Of a stretch of DNA of 49,417 nt, positions 1 through 6,909 are shown in pieces. Source of the DNA: Treponema sp. (GTDB lineage: Bacteria > Spirochaetota > Spirochaetia > Treponematales > Treponemataceae); contig JAFZYR010000037.1 in the NCBI GenBank assembly GCA_017616165.1, positions 1 to 49,417 of the forward strand, in the 5' to 3' direction. Below the pieces are notes generated by a model. That model worked only from the letters and a program-made list of their open reading frames with translations, did no database searches and was not told the origin of the DNA. Every line of letters starts with the position of its first letter. Position 1 is the stretch's first letter. A program made the translations under genes and the position numbers.

Positions 1-176
1 CCAACCTTTCCGCCAACACCAACTGCAGTAACAGTGATGGCACCAACAACTGTAATACCAGAAATTGCGTTTGTTCCTGACATAAGTGGTGTGTGAAGCT
101 GTGAAGGAACCTTTGAAATAAGCTCAACACCAAGGAAAGCCGCAATAACAAATACGAAAATAAGCATTATATCCAT
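1..176 (-). CDS. pntA2: NAD(P) transhydrogenase alpha subunit, part 2 (partial)
   Basis: The 5' 58 codons of a small membrane protein; the rest lies outside the window. The N-terminus starts MDIMLIFVFVIAAF and continues through a conserved Q-L-H-T-P-L-M-S-G-T-N-A-I-S-G stretch, which is typical of the membrane segment of the split PntA alpha subunit. In the family this piece and PntB form the proton channel that couples hydride transfer between NADH and NADP+ to the proton gradient. The start is supported by a GGAG ribosome site 8 bases upstream. It lies downstream of the soluble alpha part 1 on the same strand, and pntB would be expected next, beyond the left edge. Confidence 0.88.
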   Translation of the reverse strand, partial: MDIMLIFVFVIAAFLGVELISKVPSQLHTPLMSGTNAISGITVVGAITVTAVGVGGKV

Positions 177-210
177 AATTAATACTCCTATGTGAATGTC
201 ATGCCCTATG

Positions 211-274
211 TCATTGTCGGGCTTGACCCGACAATCTCTTCATAAGATGAGATTCCCGTGTCAAGCACGGGAAT
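211..274. repeat. Two palindromic repeat units inside the pnt operon
   Basis: Two 23-bp palindromes lie in tandem between the alpha part 1 and part 2 genes. The first (213-235) has arms ATTGTCGGG/CCCGACAAT; the second (252-274) has arms ATTCCCGTG/CACGGGAAT. The first unit recurs almost unchanged at 23125-23147. Both can fold as hairpins in the pnt mRNA and may affect decay or processing between the two cistrons. They resemble intergenic REP-type repeats. Confidence 0.75.
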
Positions 275-289
275 GACAGGGGTGACGTC

Positions 290-1420
290 CTATTTTGCCT
301 CTTTAAATCTTTCGTGGATAATCTGTCCACCCTGTGTGAGCAGACAACCCTTCATGATATCATCTTCCATGCGAACTTCGAATTCTTTTGAATCTTTATT
401 GTAGAAGTGAGTAAGGAAAGCTGTAATGTTTCCACTGAACATCTTTGATGCATCATATGGAACCTGGCGCTCAAGAAGATCACCGCTCATGATTGTTACG
501 CCGTTTTCTGTAACAACGTTTTCAAAGAGCTTAGAGCCTTCTACGTTACCACCAGTTGAAACAGCCATATCAACAACGATAGAACCTGGCATCATGCGGT
601 CAAGAACGTTCTTTTCGATAAGGCGTGGAGCCTTGCGGCCGAATACCTTAGCAGTTGTAATAACGATATTTGAGCGTTCACAAACCTTAGCCTGTGCTTC
701 CTTCTGTTTAGCAATCTGTTCCGGTGTAAGCTCTTTAGCATAACCCTGAGCAGTCTGTCCCATTTCTCCAAGGTCAATCTTTACGAATGAAGCACCAAGA
801 GATTTAACCTGCTCTTCTACAACAGGACGAGTATCGAATGCGTCTACACGTGCACCAAGACGTTTTGCAGTAGCAATAGCCTGAAGACCTGCAACACCAA
901 CACCAATAATGAATACGCGTGCAGGATTGATTGTACCGGCAGGAGTAACCATCATAGGAAGGATTTTTGGAAGGTGAGCTGCAGCATTAACAACTGCAAC
1001 GTAACCGGCAAGAGAAGTCTGTGAAGACTGAACGTCCATCTTCTGAGCCAGTGTAGAACGTGGAATCATTTCCAGAGAAACAGCCTGAAGACCGTTTGCA
1101 GCAAATTCGTTCAAAAGATCTTTTTCGTTGAACGGATCCATATAGCTGATATGGAAGGTATCTTTTTTCATACCCTTTGTTGTCTTAGGCTTCATGATGC
1201 GAACAATAATTTCGCTTGAATCATATCCGTCTTCTTCTTTTTTGATAATCTTAGCTCCGGCTGCTGTATAAGCATCATCGGAGAAACCGCTTTTTAAACC
1301 TGCTCCACTAACAACCTGGAATTCAAATCCCATTGCAGCAAGCTTTTTAATGTCGTCCGGAATTAAGGCGACACGAGTTTCAAGGGGATCCAACTCCTTG
1401 CAGACAAGTACTTTCTTCAT
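290..1420 (-). CDS. pntA1: NAD(P) transhydrogenase alpha subunit, part 1
   Basis: Soluble NAD(H)-binding subunit of proton-translocating transhydrogenase (376 aa, normal for the split form). It has the alanine dehydrogenase/PNT fold. The N-terminal lobe carries the R-S-T-x-A-Q-x-M-D-x-x-S-S-Q signature at about 121-134. The C-terminal lobe has a Rossmann motif GVGVAG at 173-178 and the following F-D-T-R-P loop. The start has a GGTGG ribosome site 6 bases upstream. The membrane part 2 follows on the same strand after 113 bases filled by two palindromic repeats, so both are probably co-transcribed. The AT-rich 1421-1548 interval contains several -10-like TATAAT/TATATT strings and probably holds the operon promoter. 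Confidence 0.93.
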   Translation of the reverse strand: MKKVLVCKELDPLETRVALIPDDIKKLAAMGFEFQVVSGAGLKSGFSDDAYTAAGAKIIKKEEDGYDSSEIIVRIMKPKTTKGMKKDTFHISYMDPFNEKDLLNEFAANGLQAVSLEMIPRSTLAQKMDVQSSQTSLAGYVAVVNAAAHLPKILPMMVTPAGTINPARVFIIGVGVAGLQAIATAKRLGARVDAFDTRPVVEEQVKSLGASFVKIDLGEMGQTAQGYAKELTPEQIAKQKEAQAKVCERSNIVITTAKVFGRKAPRLIEKNVLDRMMPGSIVVDMAVSTGGNVEGSKLFENVVTENGVTIMSGDLLERQVPYDASKMFSGNITAFLTHFYNKDSKEFEVRMEDDIMKGCLLTQGGQIIHERFKEAK

Positions 1421-1548
1421 GTCAAACCACCTGAATTGTGTTTATATAGTATTAACTTTATATAATAATTATTTTTTCAATTTTCTACAATATATAAGAA
1501 GAAAGAATTTATATAAATATTAAATTAGTTTAAGAATATTAAAGATTT

Positions 1549-2652
1549 TTATACCGCATCCGGAATCCAGGTGGTTGAGCTTCCGGGAAGCTTAGTCATC
1601 CATTCGTGATTTTCTTCATAATTTAATTTATTATTCAAAATCCACAGGATGCGTTTTTTGTAAGTAATTGTAGGAGGAGGGGCATAGCCGTCGGTAAAAA
1701 TAATCATTCCATCAAAGCTGTTTGTCTTTTTATAGTAATCGATGACTGACTGAAAATCTGTTCCGCCGCGGCCAGTAATTTGTATTTCTGTCTGCGCCTT
1801 TTTAAAATCCAGCTCCTGGGTAATGCACATATCAAACACAAGCACCTTAATGCTTTTTGTTCCGTACTTAAAAAATCTGTTGATTATTGAGAAAAAGTTT
1901 TCAAGGTCAGTATTGGAAATTGAACCGCTTGAATCAACGGCAATAAGCAGATTTACAAGCGGCTTGTATCGGCTGCCCATGTAGTCAAAATCATAGCGTC
2001 TGTTGGGCTTGAGCCTTGTCAAACAACGAAGACTGGACTGCATGGAGGTTTTAAATCTCATGAGGATTTTCCTGTAATCCATTTTGATTTTTCTTTTAGC
2101 CAGTATTTTTTCAACCATATGGCCGGGAATGCTTCCCCAGTCTCTGTTTTTTGCTGCATTATTAATGTGTTGATCAATTGAAGAACTCATCTCCTCATCT
2201 TCGGCCCAAAGCTCTGTAGCCTGGCAACTGACCGGATTTTCTTCCTCAGGAAAAATAGTCTTAAACTCCTTGTAGTATTCTTCGTAGCTCAGGTTTTCCT
2301 TAAGATTATAATGACTGGCATTCTGGAGGAAGGTTTCATAAGAAGCAATTGAATTTATTGTTACATCACTCGAAGCCTTTAAGGCAGTCCTGTTTGGATT
2401 AAAGGGAACACGCTGGTAGGGATGCTTCATAAGAACTCTGAGTATTTCATTTTTCAAAAGACCGTCTGCACAATACGGCCTTTTTTCTACAAGTGCGGGA
2501 TTATATTCTATCCTTCTCTGCCCTGTTCTGAACATTGTCTTGAGAGCGGGATTTTCCACAAGCTTATGTGAACAAAAAACATCGAACATCAAAGGTTCTT
2601 TTAAAAACAGATTATCTGCTATTGAGGAAATAATTTCTTTTGCTTTTTCCAA
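1549..2652 (-). CDS. VWA-domain protein with degenerate metallopeptidase-like N-domain (DUF2201/COG3864-like)
   Basis: 367 aa, starting at TTG with AAGGAG 8 bases upstream. The C-terminal half is a von Willebrand A domain with a complete metal-ion-dependent adhesion site: DSSGS at 240-244, T298 in GRGGTDF, and D321 in FTDG. The N-terminal half matches the predicted metallopeptidase part of DUF2201 proteins (YNP near 50-52, D-V-T-I-N near 96-100). Where the family has a zinc-binding HExxH, this protein has NEILR at 68-72, so peptidase activity is unlikely. It is the last gene of a five-gene operon and directly follows a MoxR ATPase, a very common pairing in which the AAA+ ring remodels targets with help from the VWA partner. 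Its target is unknown. Confidence 0.8.
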   Translation of the reverse strand: MEKAKEIISSIADNLFLKEPLMFDVFCSHKLVENPALKTMFRTGQRRIEYNPALVEKRPYCADGLLKNEILRVLMKHPYQRVPFNPNRTALKASSDVTINSIASYETFLQNASHYNLKENLSYEEYYKEFKTIFPEEENPVSCQATELWAEDEEMSSSIDQHINNAAKNRDWGSIPGHMVEKILAKRKIKMDYRKILMRFKTSMQSSLRCLTRLKPNRRYDFDYMGSRYKPLVNLLIAVDSSGSISNTDLENFFSIINRFFKYGTKSIKVLVFDMCITQELDFKKAQTEIQITGRGGTDFQSVIDYYKKTNSFDGMIIFTDGYAPPPTITYKKRILWILNNKLNYEENHEWMTKLPGSSTTWIPDAV

Positions 2653-2679
2653 TTGAACTTCTCCTTTCTGCTTTTGCCT

Positions 2680-3762
2680 TTATTTAAGGCTTGCTACAAA
2701 CCTTGTTGCCTTTGAAAACAAGTTCTCACAGTCCGATACCATAAAGGCCAGCGCGTTGGGATAGGAATTGCTTTTAAAGAGGCTTGCAAAGTGCGCCAGA
2801 GCTTCCCTAAGGTTTTTCTTTTCCAGAAAGTCATAGTAATGACCAAGATTTTTGGATATAAGAAGGACAGCCTGTGTATCTGCTTTTGCAATTGTTTTTT
2901 CGAGGAACGGAAAGATTGAATCGTTTATGACCGCAAACTCCGGTGTAGTATAGGCTTTAAGTCTTTCTTTGGTCTGGTCAAAGTTGCCAAGCAGCAGCTC
3001 CTCTGCAGGAATAATTTTGTTCTTGTTCAGAAATTCAAGGAATCTTACGGCAGACTTTTGTCCTACAATTCCTGCAATAACTGTTTTGTGAAACTGAGTA
3101 AGCTCCTCTGTTCCTTTGATGATGTCGGACGCGCGTTCCCAGGCTCGTCTGTCCGGAGTTTTTTCAAGGTCATCGTCACTGCCGGTATACTCTTCTCCAT
3201 CGAGCTCCCCCTTGTTCAGGTCAATAAACCTTATGATTCTTTCGTCCAGATTTTTTTTGTTTGCCCACACAAGCCATTCGTCTACACCGGGTATAAATTC
3301 ATAGATGTTAAAGCGGGAAACAAGAGCCGGATCAAGCTCGGTAAGCTGATACTCATCGCCGTTGTTTACGGCACTTATGATTCTGCTTCCAGGCGGCAGG
3401 GCTTTTCCTGCAAGCCTTCTGTTTAAGGCAAGATCCATGATTGTCTGCAACACCTCCGGCCTTGCACGATTAAGCTCATCAAGAAAGAGGACTACCGGCG
3501 TGTTGTCTGTAGGGAACCAGTATGGCGGAAGAAACTCTGTCTTACCGGTGGCTTCGTTTTTGCGGGGTATACCAATAAGGTCTCCCGGATCGCTCATCTG
3601 ACCCAGAAAAAGAGTTACAACCTTACAACCGCGCTCAGTATAAAACTGTTCAAGAATCTGGCTTTTACCTATACCGTGTTTTCCTACAAGCATGATGTTC
3701 TGTGAAGCTGGTGTTACTTCAAGCAGGTTAATTAAATAATCTGTGTTTACTCTTGTTTTCAA
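2680..3762 (-). CDS. MoxR-type AAA+ ATPase
   Basis: 360 aa AAA+ ATPase. Walker A is GKHGIGKS (27-34), Walker B VLFLDE (91-96), a sensor-1 Asn lies at 133/134, and an arginine-finger-like Arg at 150 follows D-P-A-L-V-S. I place the start at TTG 3762, because AAGGAGG lies 6 bases upstream and the protein then begins just before the expected first helix. An ATG at 3816 would add 18 unconvincing residues and deepen the overlap. The start still overlaps the end of the upstream gene by 35 bases, suggesting translational coupling. It is followed 27 bases later by its VWA partner. Function in the operon is inferred: ATP-driven remodelling of an unknown target, perhaps gated by the CARF-like protein encoded first. 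Confidence 0.85.
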   Translation of the reverse strand: MKTRVNTDYLINLLEVTPASQNIMLVGKHGIGKSQILEQFYTERGCKVVTLFLGQMSDPGDLIGIPRKNEATGKTEFLPPYWFPTDNTPVVLFLDELNRARPEVLQTIMDLALNRRLAGKALPPGSRIISAVNNGDEYQLTELDPALVSRFNIYEFIPGVDEWLVWANKKNLDERIIRFIDLNKGELDGEEYTGSDDDLEKTPDRRAWERASDIIKGTEELTQFHKTVIAGIVGQKSAVRFLEFLNKNKIIPAEELLLGNFDQTKERLKAYTTPEFAVINDSIFPFLEKTIAKADTQAVLLISKNLGHYYDFLEKKNLREALAHFASLFKSNSYPNALAFMVSDCENLFSKATRFVASLK

Positions 3763-4483
3763 TTTCGTCCTCCTTAGCTTTTCTTGTTGTCCTGTATTCC
3801 TGCAGCGGCAACCCATTCAGTTCTTTTTTGATTTGTTTGATTGTTGTTAACTTTTTGTTTCTACAATTGTCTGTAAACTGTTTAAGGCATTCCAGAAAAT
3901 CTTCGCTGTCTCTGAAAAACACATTGAATACAACGGTATTCATGTATTTATTAAAATCACTGTCAAAATTCACATGAAGCTCTAGCTTTCTGGCATCATC
4001 ATTTATCTCCAGCAGACGGAAAATACCTTTACCCATTGCGTATATTTCTTTTTTCATTTTTCCTTTGAGATTGACAGTATTGAAGAAAATTTCATAATCA
4101 CAATTTAATGCTTTACATAAATAATCAAACTCAACAACTCTTTTATTTACCGGAAACTGTTTTATATTTAATGCCTGTTTTACAATTTTTATATTTTCAT
4201 TAAAGTCAAAACCCATACAAATCATACCAACTGCATACTCCGTAAGATCAAAGCATACTTCGCACAAGTTTTGTGGCGGTATAAATTTTTCATCTCTATA
4301 AGCATCAATTGTCCAGCTCAAAAGCTCAGGATCATCCCACGCGGATCTTTTAGTAAACATAATAAGCTCATTGTCTGTTCCAAACTCTTTTTCAAAGAGA
4401 GCCTTAAAACCGTTGTATAAAATGTCAAGAACCCTTTTTCCTACGGTCTTATCTTTTATTTTTGCGAGCTCTTCTTTTGTCAT
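3728..4483 (-). CDS. Uncharacterised protein of the CARF-like/MoxR/VWA operon
   Basis: 251 aa, soluble, no signal peptide or membrane segment. I do not recognise the family. It looks mostly helical, with a Lys/Arg-rich C-terminal 40 residues (RTTRKAKEDEIENKSKHRLFN region) that overlaps the MoxR start. A conserved-looking central part contains aromatic and acidic residues (SAWDDPELLSWTIDAYRDE). The start has GGGGG 4 bases upstream. Its position between an HTH-like protein and the ATPase suggests an adaptor or a target-binding component, which is only inference. Confidence 0.7.
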   Translation of the reverse strand: MTKEELAKIKDKTVGKRVLDILYNGFKALFEKEFGTDNELIMFTKRSAWDDPELLSWTIDAYRDEKFIPPQNLCEVCFDLTEYAVGMICMGFDFNENIKIVKQALNIKQFPVNKRVVEFDYLCKALNCDYEIFFNTVNLKGKMKKEIYAMGKGIFRLLEINDDARKLELHVNFDSDFNKYMNTVVFNVFFRDSEDFLECLKQFTDNCRNKKLTTIKQIKKELNGLPLQEYRTTRKAKEDEIENKSKHRLFN

Positions 4484-4553
4484 TGTTCCCCCTACTTTGT
4501 TTACATATATTAATAGGGTGGAAAAAGTGAGAGTTGACGGTTCTGGAGGTTAT

Positions 4554-5687
4554 TTAGAAAATATTTTGATTTTTTATGTATTCTTCAATTTCTTTTATAT
4601 TTCTGGAAGCCTGACCCTTGTCTTTTCCAAATCTTTGAATCACATCATTACGTGTACAAAGCTCTTCTGTCAGAGTTAATTCATTAAGTATGCCTCTATG
4701 AATAAAGCTGTAACTGCACAAATCGTCATAGTAGATTTGAAAATCAGGTTCGCTCTTTTTGATTTGTAATTTTTCAAGTAAATAATGGGTTATAAGAGCC
4801 TGCCAATATTCTGTATCAGAATTTTGCCGCTTCTGCTTTTTTTCAAAAAAGTCCTGTATCACAGAAAGTATTTTCTCATATCTTTTTTTATTTTTTTCAT
4901 TAAGACGCTCTGTTTCTTCGTAAGCCTGATCGCAGGTATCTTCCATCAAATCCATCAAATTCACAGGACCTTCTTCATCGTCTTTTTCGATACAGCCGTC
5001 GGCAACACTGGTGCTGTAATACATTTTAAGAATATCTTTAAGCTTGTTTCTGGCCTTGTCCAGATTTTTTTCCCAATCAAAAAGCTGATATATTCTTAAA
5101 AAAAGCTCCATAATTTTATCTTCGGGAACAGTTCTTCCTTTTGCAACAAGCAGCTTTTCTTTAAAATCTTCATAGTGATAGGCTATCATCCTGTCTTCTT
5201 CTGAAATTCCGCTGATTCCTTTGTTTCTTTCTTCTGCCGAAATTTTGTTGGCGTAGGTTTTCATCGTCCCTTGTAAATCATCAGTCAGTTTTTTTATAAA
5301 GTTTTTTTCTATGTAGTCATCGCCTTGCTTCAATTCTTCACGGGAAAAACGACGGATTGCAAGCTTCAAAATTTCTTCACCGACAGATCCTACAAGCTGT
5401 TCACTGCGGCTCATGTTCGCTTCGGTTGCAGCCGGATTATCGTATTTTAAAATTTCATATGCCCTTGAATCATAGATCAACAACGAAGCATATCGGTATA
5501 CAAGTTCAACGGCCTGAAATACGCAAGAACGCCACTGTGGTGTATGGGAAAAAAGATTTACTTCATATGAACTGTTTTGTTTAAACGTTGGAAAATCATT
5601 TAAGGCTGCAATTTTTTTTGCAGCCGCTATGAGCTTTAATTCCAGCGCTTTCTTTTTTTCTTGTTTATCTTCAAAAATATTAGGCAT
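4554..5687 (-). CDS. Uncharacterised helical protein with possible C-terminal helix-turn-helix
   Basis: 377 aa, soluble, charged and largely helical, with a Lys/Glu-rich coiled-coil-like stretch around 245-285. The last 45 residues (TEELCTRNDVIQRFG followed by a G-Q-A-S-R-N-I-K-E-I-E-E segment) have the length and hydrophobic spacing of a helix-turn-helix. A DNA-binding or sigma-like role is therefore possible but unproven. The ATG has AAGGAAG 6 bases upstream. It lies 11 bases after the CARF-like gene, so the two are surely co-transcribed. I recognise no enzyme motif. Confidence 0.65.
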   Translation of the reverse strand: MPNIFEDKQEKKKALELKLIAAAKKIAALNDFPTFKQNSSYEVNLFSHTPQWRSCVFQAVELVYRYASLLIYDSRAYEILKYDNPAATEANMSRSEQLVGSVGEEILKLAIRRFSREELKQGDDYIEKNFIKKLTDDLQGTMKTYANKISAEERNKGISGISEEDRMIAYHYEDFKEKLLVAKGRTVPEDKIMELFLRIYQLFDWEKNLDKARNKLKDILKMYYSTSVADGCIEKDDEEGPVNLMDLMEDTCDQAYEETERLNEKNKKRYEKILSVIQDFFEKKQKRQNSDTEYWQALITHYLLEKLQIKKSEPDFQIYYDDLCSYSFIHRGILNELTLTEELCTRNDVIQRFGKDKGQASRNIKEIEEYIKNQNIF

Positions 5688-5698
5688 GCACAGCTTCC

Positions 5699-6328
5699 TT
5701 ACAGTGCAAAGAACATATCAAGATTCTTTATAGCCTCTTCGCCGCTTGAAGCAATCATAGAGTTTGTAAGATTATTAAGGTGATACATAGGGCTTACATC
5801 AAAAAGCTCACCATCATGAGGTTTGTTATTTTCATCATGCATAGCCTTTCCGTACACAATGCTGCTGATTTCACAGTTAAAAAATCGTTCTGCAAAATTG
5901 AATACGCAGAAAATCATCATTGGTATGAGCTTTGGTCCAAAGGTTATGTCGGCATAAAGCTCGCTGTCATTTTCGAGACAAGAAATCATTTTCTTAAAAC
6001 GGATTTCGTGATTCTCTTTTGACTCATCAAAATCAGATTCAACAGGGAGGTATTCAACAGAAATGTTTTTGTCCTTTATAACAGTATTAAGTTCGTCCTT
6101 AAAAATTTCTGCATTTGCTTCTGTCTGCTTATCAACCTTTGCATCGCCTGTAATAGACTTTAAAAATACAATCTTAAGCTCATCCTTATCTGCAAGCTTT
6201 TCTGCAAAAACCGCGTTAATAGGATAAAGCACGTCCTTATCATATTTTGACTTTACATTTCCAGTATTATAAAAATTCAATTTTGATTTGGGATACATCG
6301 GAATGTCGATAAAAACTATTTTTTTCAT
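5699..6328 (-). CDS. Stand-alone CARF-like sensor protein (Csx1/TM1812-type fold), tentative
   Basis: 209 aa, first gene of a five-gene operon; GAGAGG lies 6 bases before the ATG. The layout fits the CRISPR-associated Rossmann fold: a hydrophobic first strand (KKIVFIDIP, 3-10), a second strand (KIVFL, 52-56), DITFGPK at 127-133 where TM1812/Csx1 proteins have a D-I/L-T-H-G-x-R motif, a hydrophobic helix, then VYG at 158-160 and FDVSP at 176-180, like the Y-G ... D-L/V-S/T ending of these domains. CARF domains bind cyclic oligoadenylates or related nucleotides. The protein stops right after the fold, with no HEPN or nuclease domain, so output probably passes to operon partners. No CRISPR genes are in the window. 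The call rests on motif resemblance only; another Rossmann-like sensor is possible. Confidence 0.55.
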   Translation of the reverse strand: MKKIVFIDIPMYPKSKLNFYNTGNVKSKYDKDVLYPINAVFAEKLADKDELKIVFLKSITGDAKVDKQTEANAEIFKDELNTVIKDKNISVEYLPVESDFDESKENHEIRFKKMISCLENDSELYADITFGPKLIPMMIFCVFNFAERFFNCEISSIVYGKAMHDENNKPHDGELFDVSPMYHLNNLTNSMIASSGEEAIKNLDMFFAL

Positions 6329-6345
6329 TTTGAACCTCTCTTAAT

Positions 6346-6374
6346 ATGCTAACACGGTTTAGTGCATATATCAA
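6346..6374 (-). promoter_or_regulatory. Promoter of the CARF-like/MoxR/VWA operon
   Basis: TTGATA (6369-6374), a 17-bp spacer and TAGCAT (6346-6351) on the minus strand. The predicted transcript would begin about 11-12 bases before the GAGAGG ribosome site. No strong promoter is evident between the five genes that follow. Confidence 0.5.
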
Positions 6375-6391
6375 CTTTGCAAGCAATAATG

Positions 6392-6874
6392 TTACAGCTC
6401 AAGGTCTACGACGGTTGCTTCTGTTGCGCGAATTAAATCATCGGGGGCAAGCTTGAGCTGGACACCGCGCTGACCTCCGCTTACGCAAACCTTGTCATGC
6501 AAAATTATGGTTTCATCAATAAAGGTGCGGAACTTTTTTTTCATGCCTATTGGAGTGCAGCCACCGCGGATATAACCTGTAAGTGCAAGCAGCTCTTCCG
6601 GACGAACAGGAGCAATTTCCTTACAGCCTGCAGCCTGACGTGCCTTTTTAAGATTGATTTCGCTAACGGCACTCTGGCAGAAAACACAGATTTCTTTTGT
6701 TTCGGTGCGCATAACTATTGTTTTAAAAACGGTTTCTGGTGCAACACCAAGCTTTTCTGCCAGGCGCAGGGCTGCCCCTTTTGCAAGCTCATGTTCACCA
6801 TCATCTTCATATTCTGCGGCTTCGTACGAAATACCAAGCCCATCAAGAATGCGCATTGCATTTGTTTTTTTCAT
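6392..6874 (-). CDS. ybaK: Cys-tRNA(Pro)/Cys-tRNA(Cys) deacylase, YbaK/EbsC family
   Basis: 160 aa, the usual length. The protein contains the family's opening T-N-A-x-R-I-L-D, the F-K-T-I-V segment, G-Y-I-R-G-G-C-T-P-I-G, and a closing S-G-G-x-R-G-x-Q. YbaK hydrolyses cysteine mischarged onto tRNA-Pro and so protects translation fidelity. There is no Shine-Dalgarno. A promoter-like ATGACG-17-TAAACT ends 6 bases before the ATG, inside the end of the glycosidase-like gene, so the mRNA is probably leaderless. It is not part of the CARF operon, whose promoter lies just downstream. Confidence 0.9.
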   Translation of the reverse strand: MKKTNAMRILDGLGISYEAAEYEDDGEHELAKGAALRLAEKLGVAPETVFKTIVMRTETKEICVFCQSAVSEINLKKARQAAGCKEIAPVRPEELLALTGYIRGGCTPIGMKKKFRTFIDETIILHDKVCVSGGQRGVQLKLAPDDLIRATEATVVDLEL

Positions 6875-6880
6875 GAGAAA

Positions 6881-6909
6881 AGTTTAACACATTAAAGCAG
6901 TTTCGTCAT
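6881..6909 (-). promoter_or_regulatory. Leaderless promoter of ybaK
   Basis: ATGACG (6904-6909), 17-bp spacer, TAAACT (6881-6886); 6 bases separate the -10 box from the ATG at 6874. It overlaps the stop of the upstream gene. Confidence 0.45.

Noticed and set aside
1549..6374. A type III CRISPR locus next to the CARF-like gene
   Set aside because: No repeat-spacer array, Cas10 or other Cas protein was seen on either side; only the CARF-like resemblance is present.
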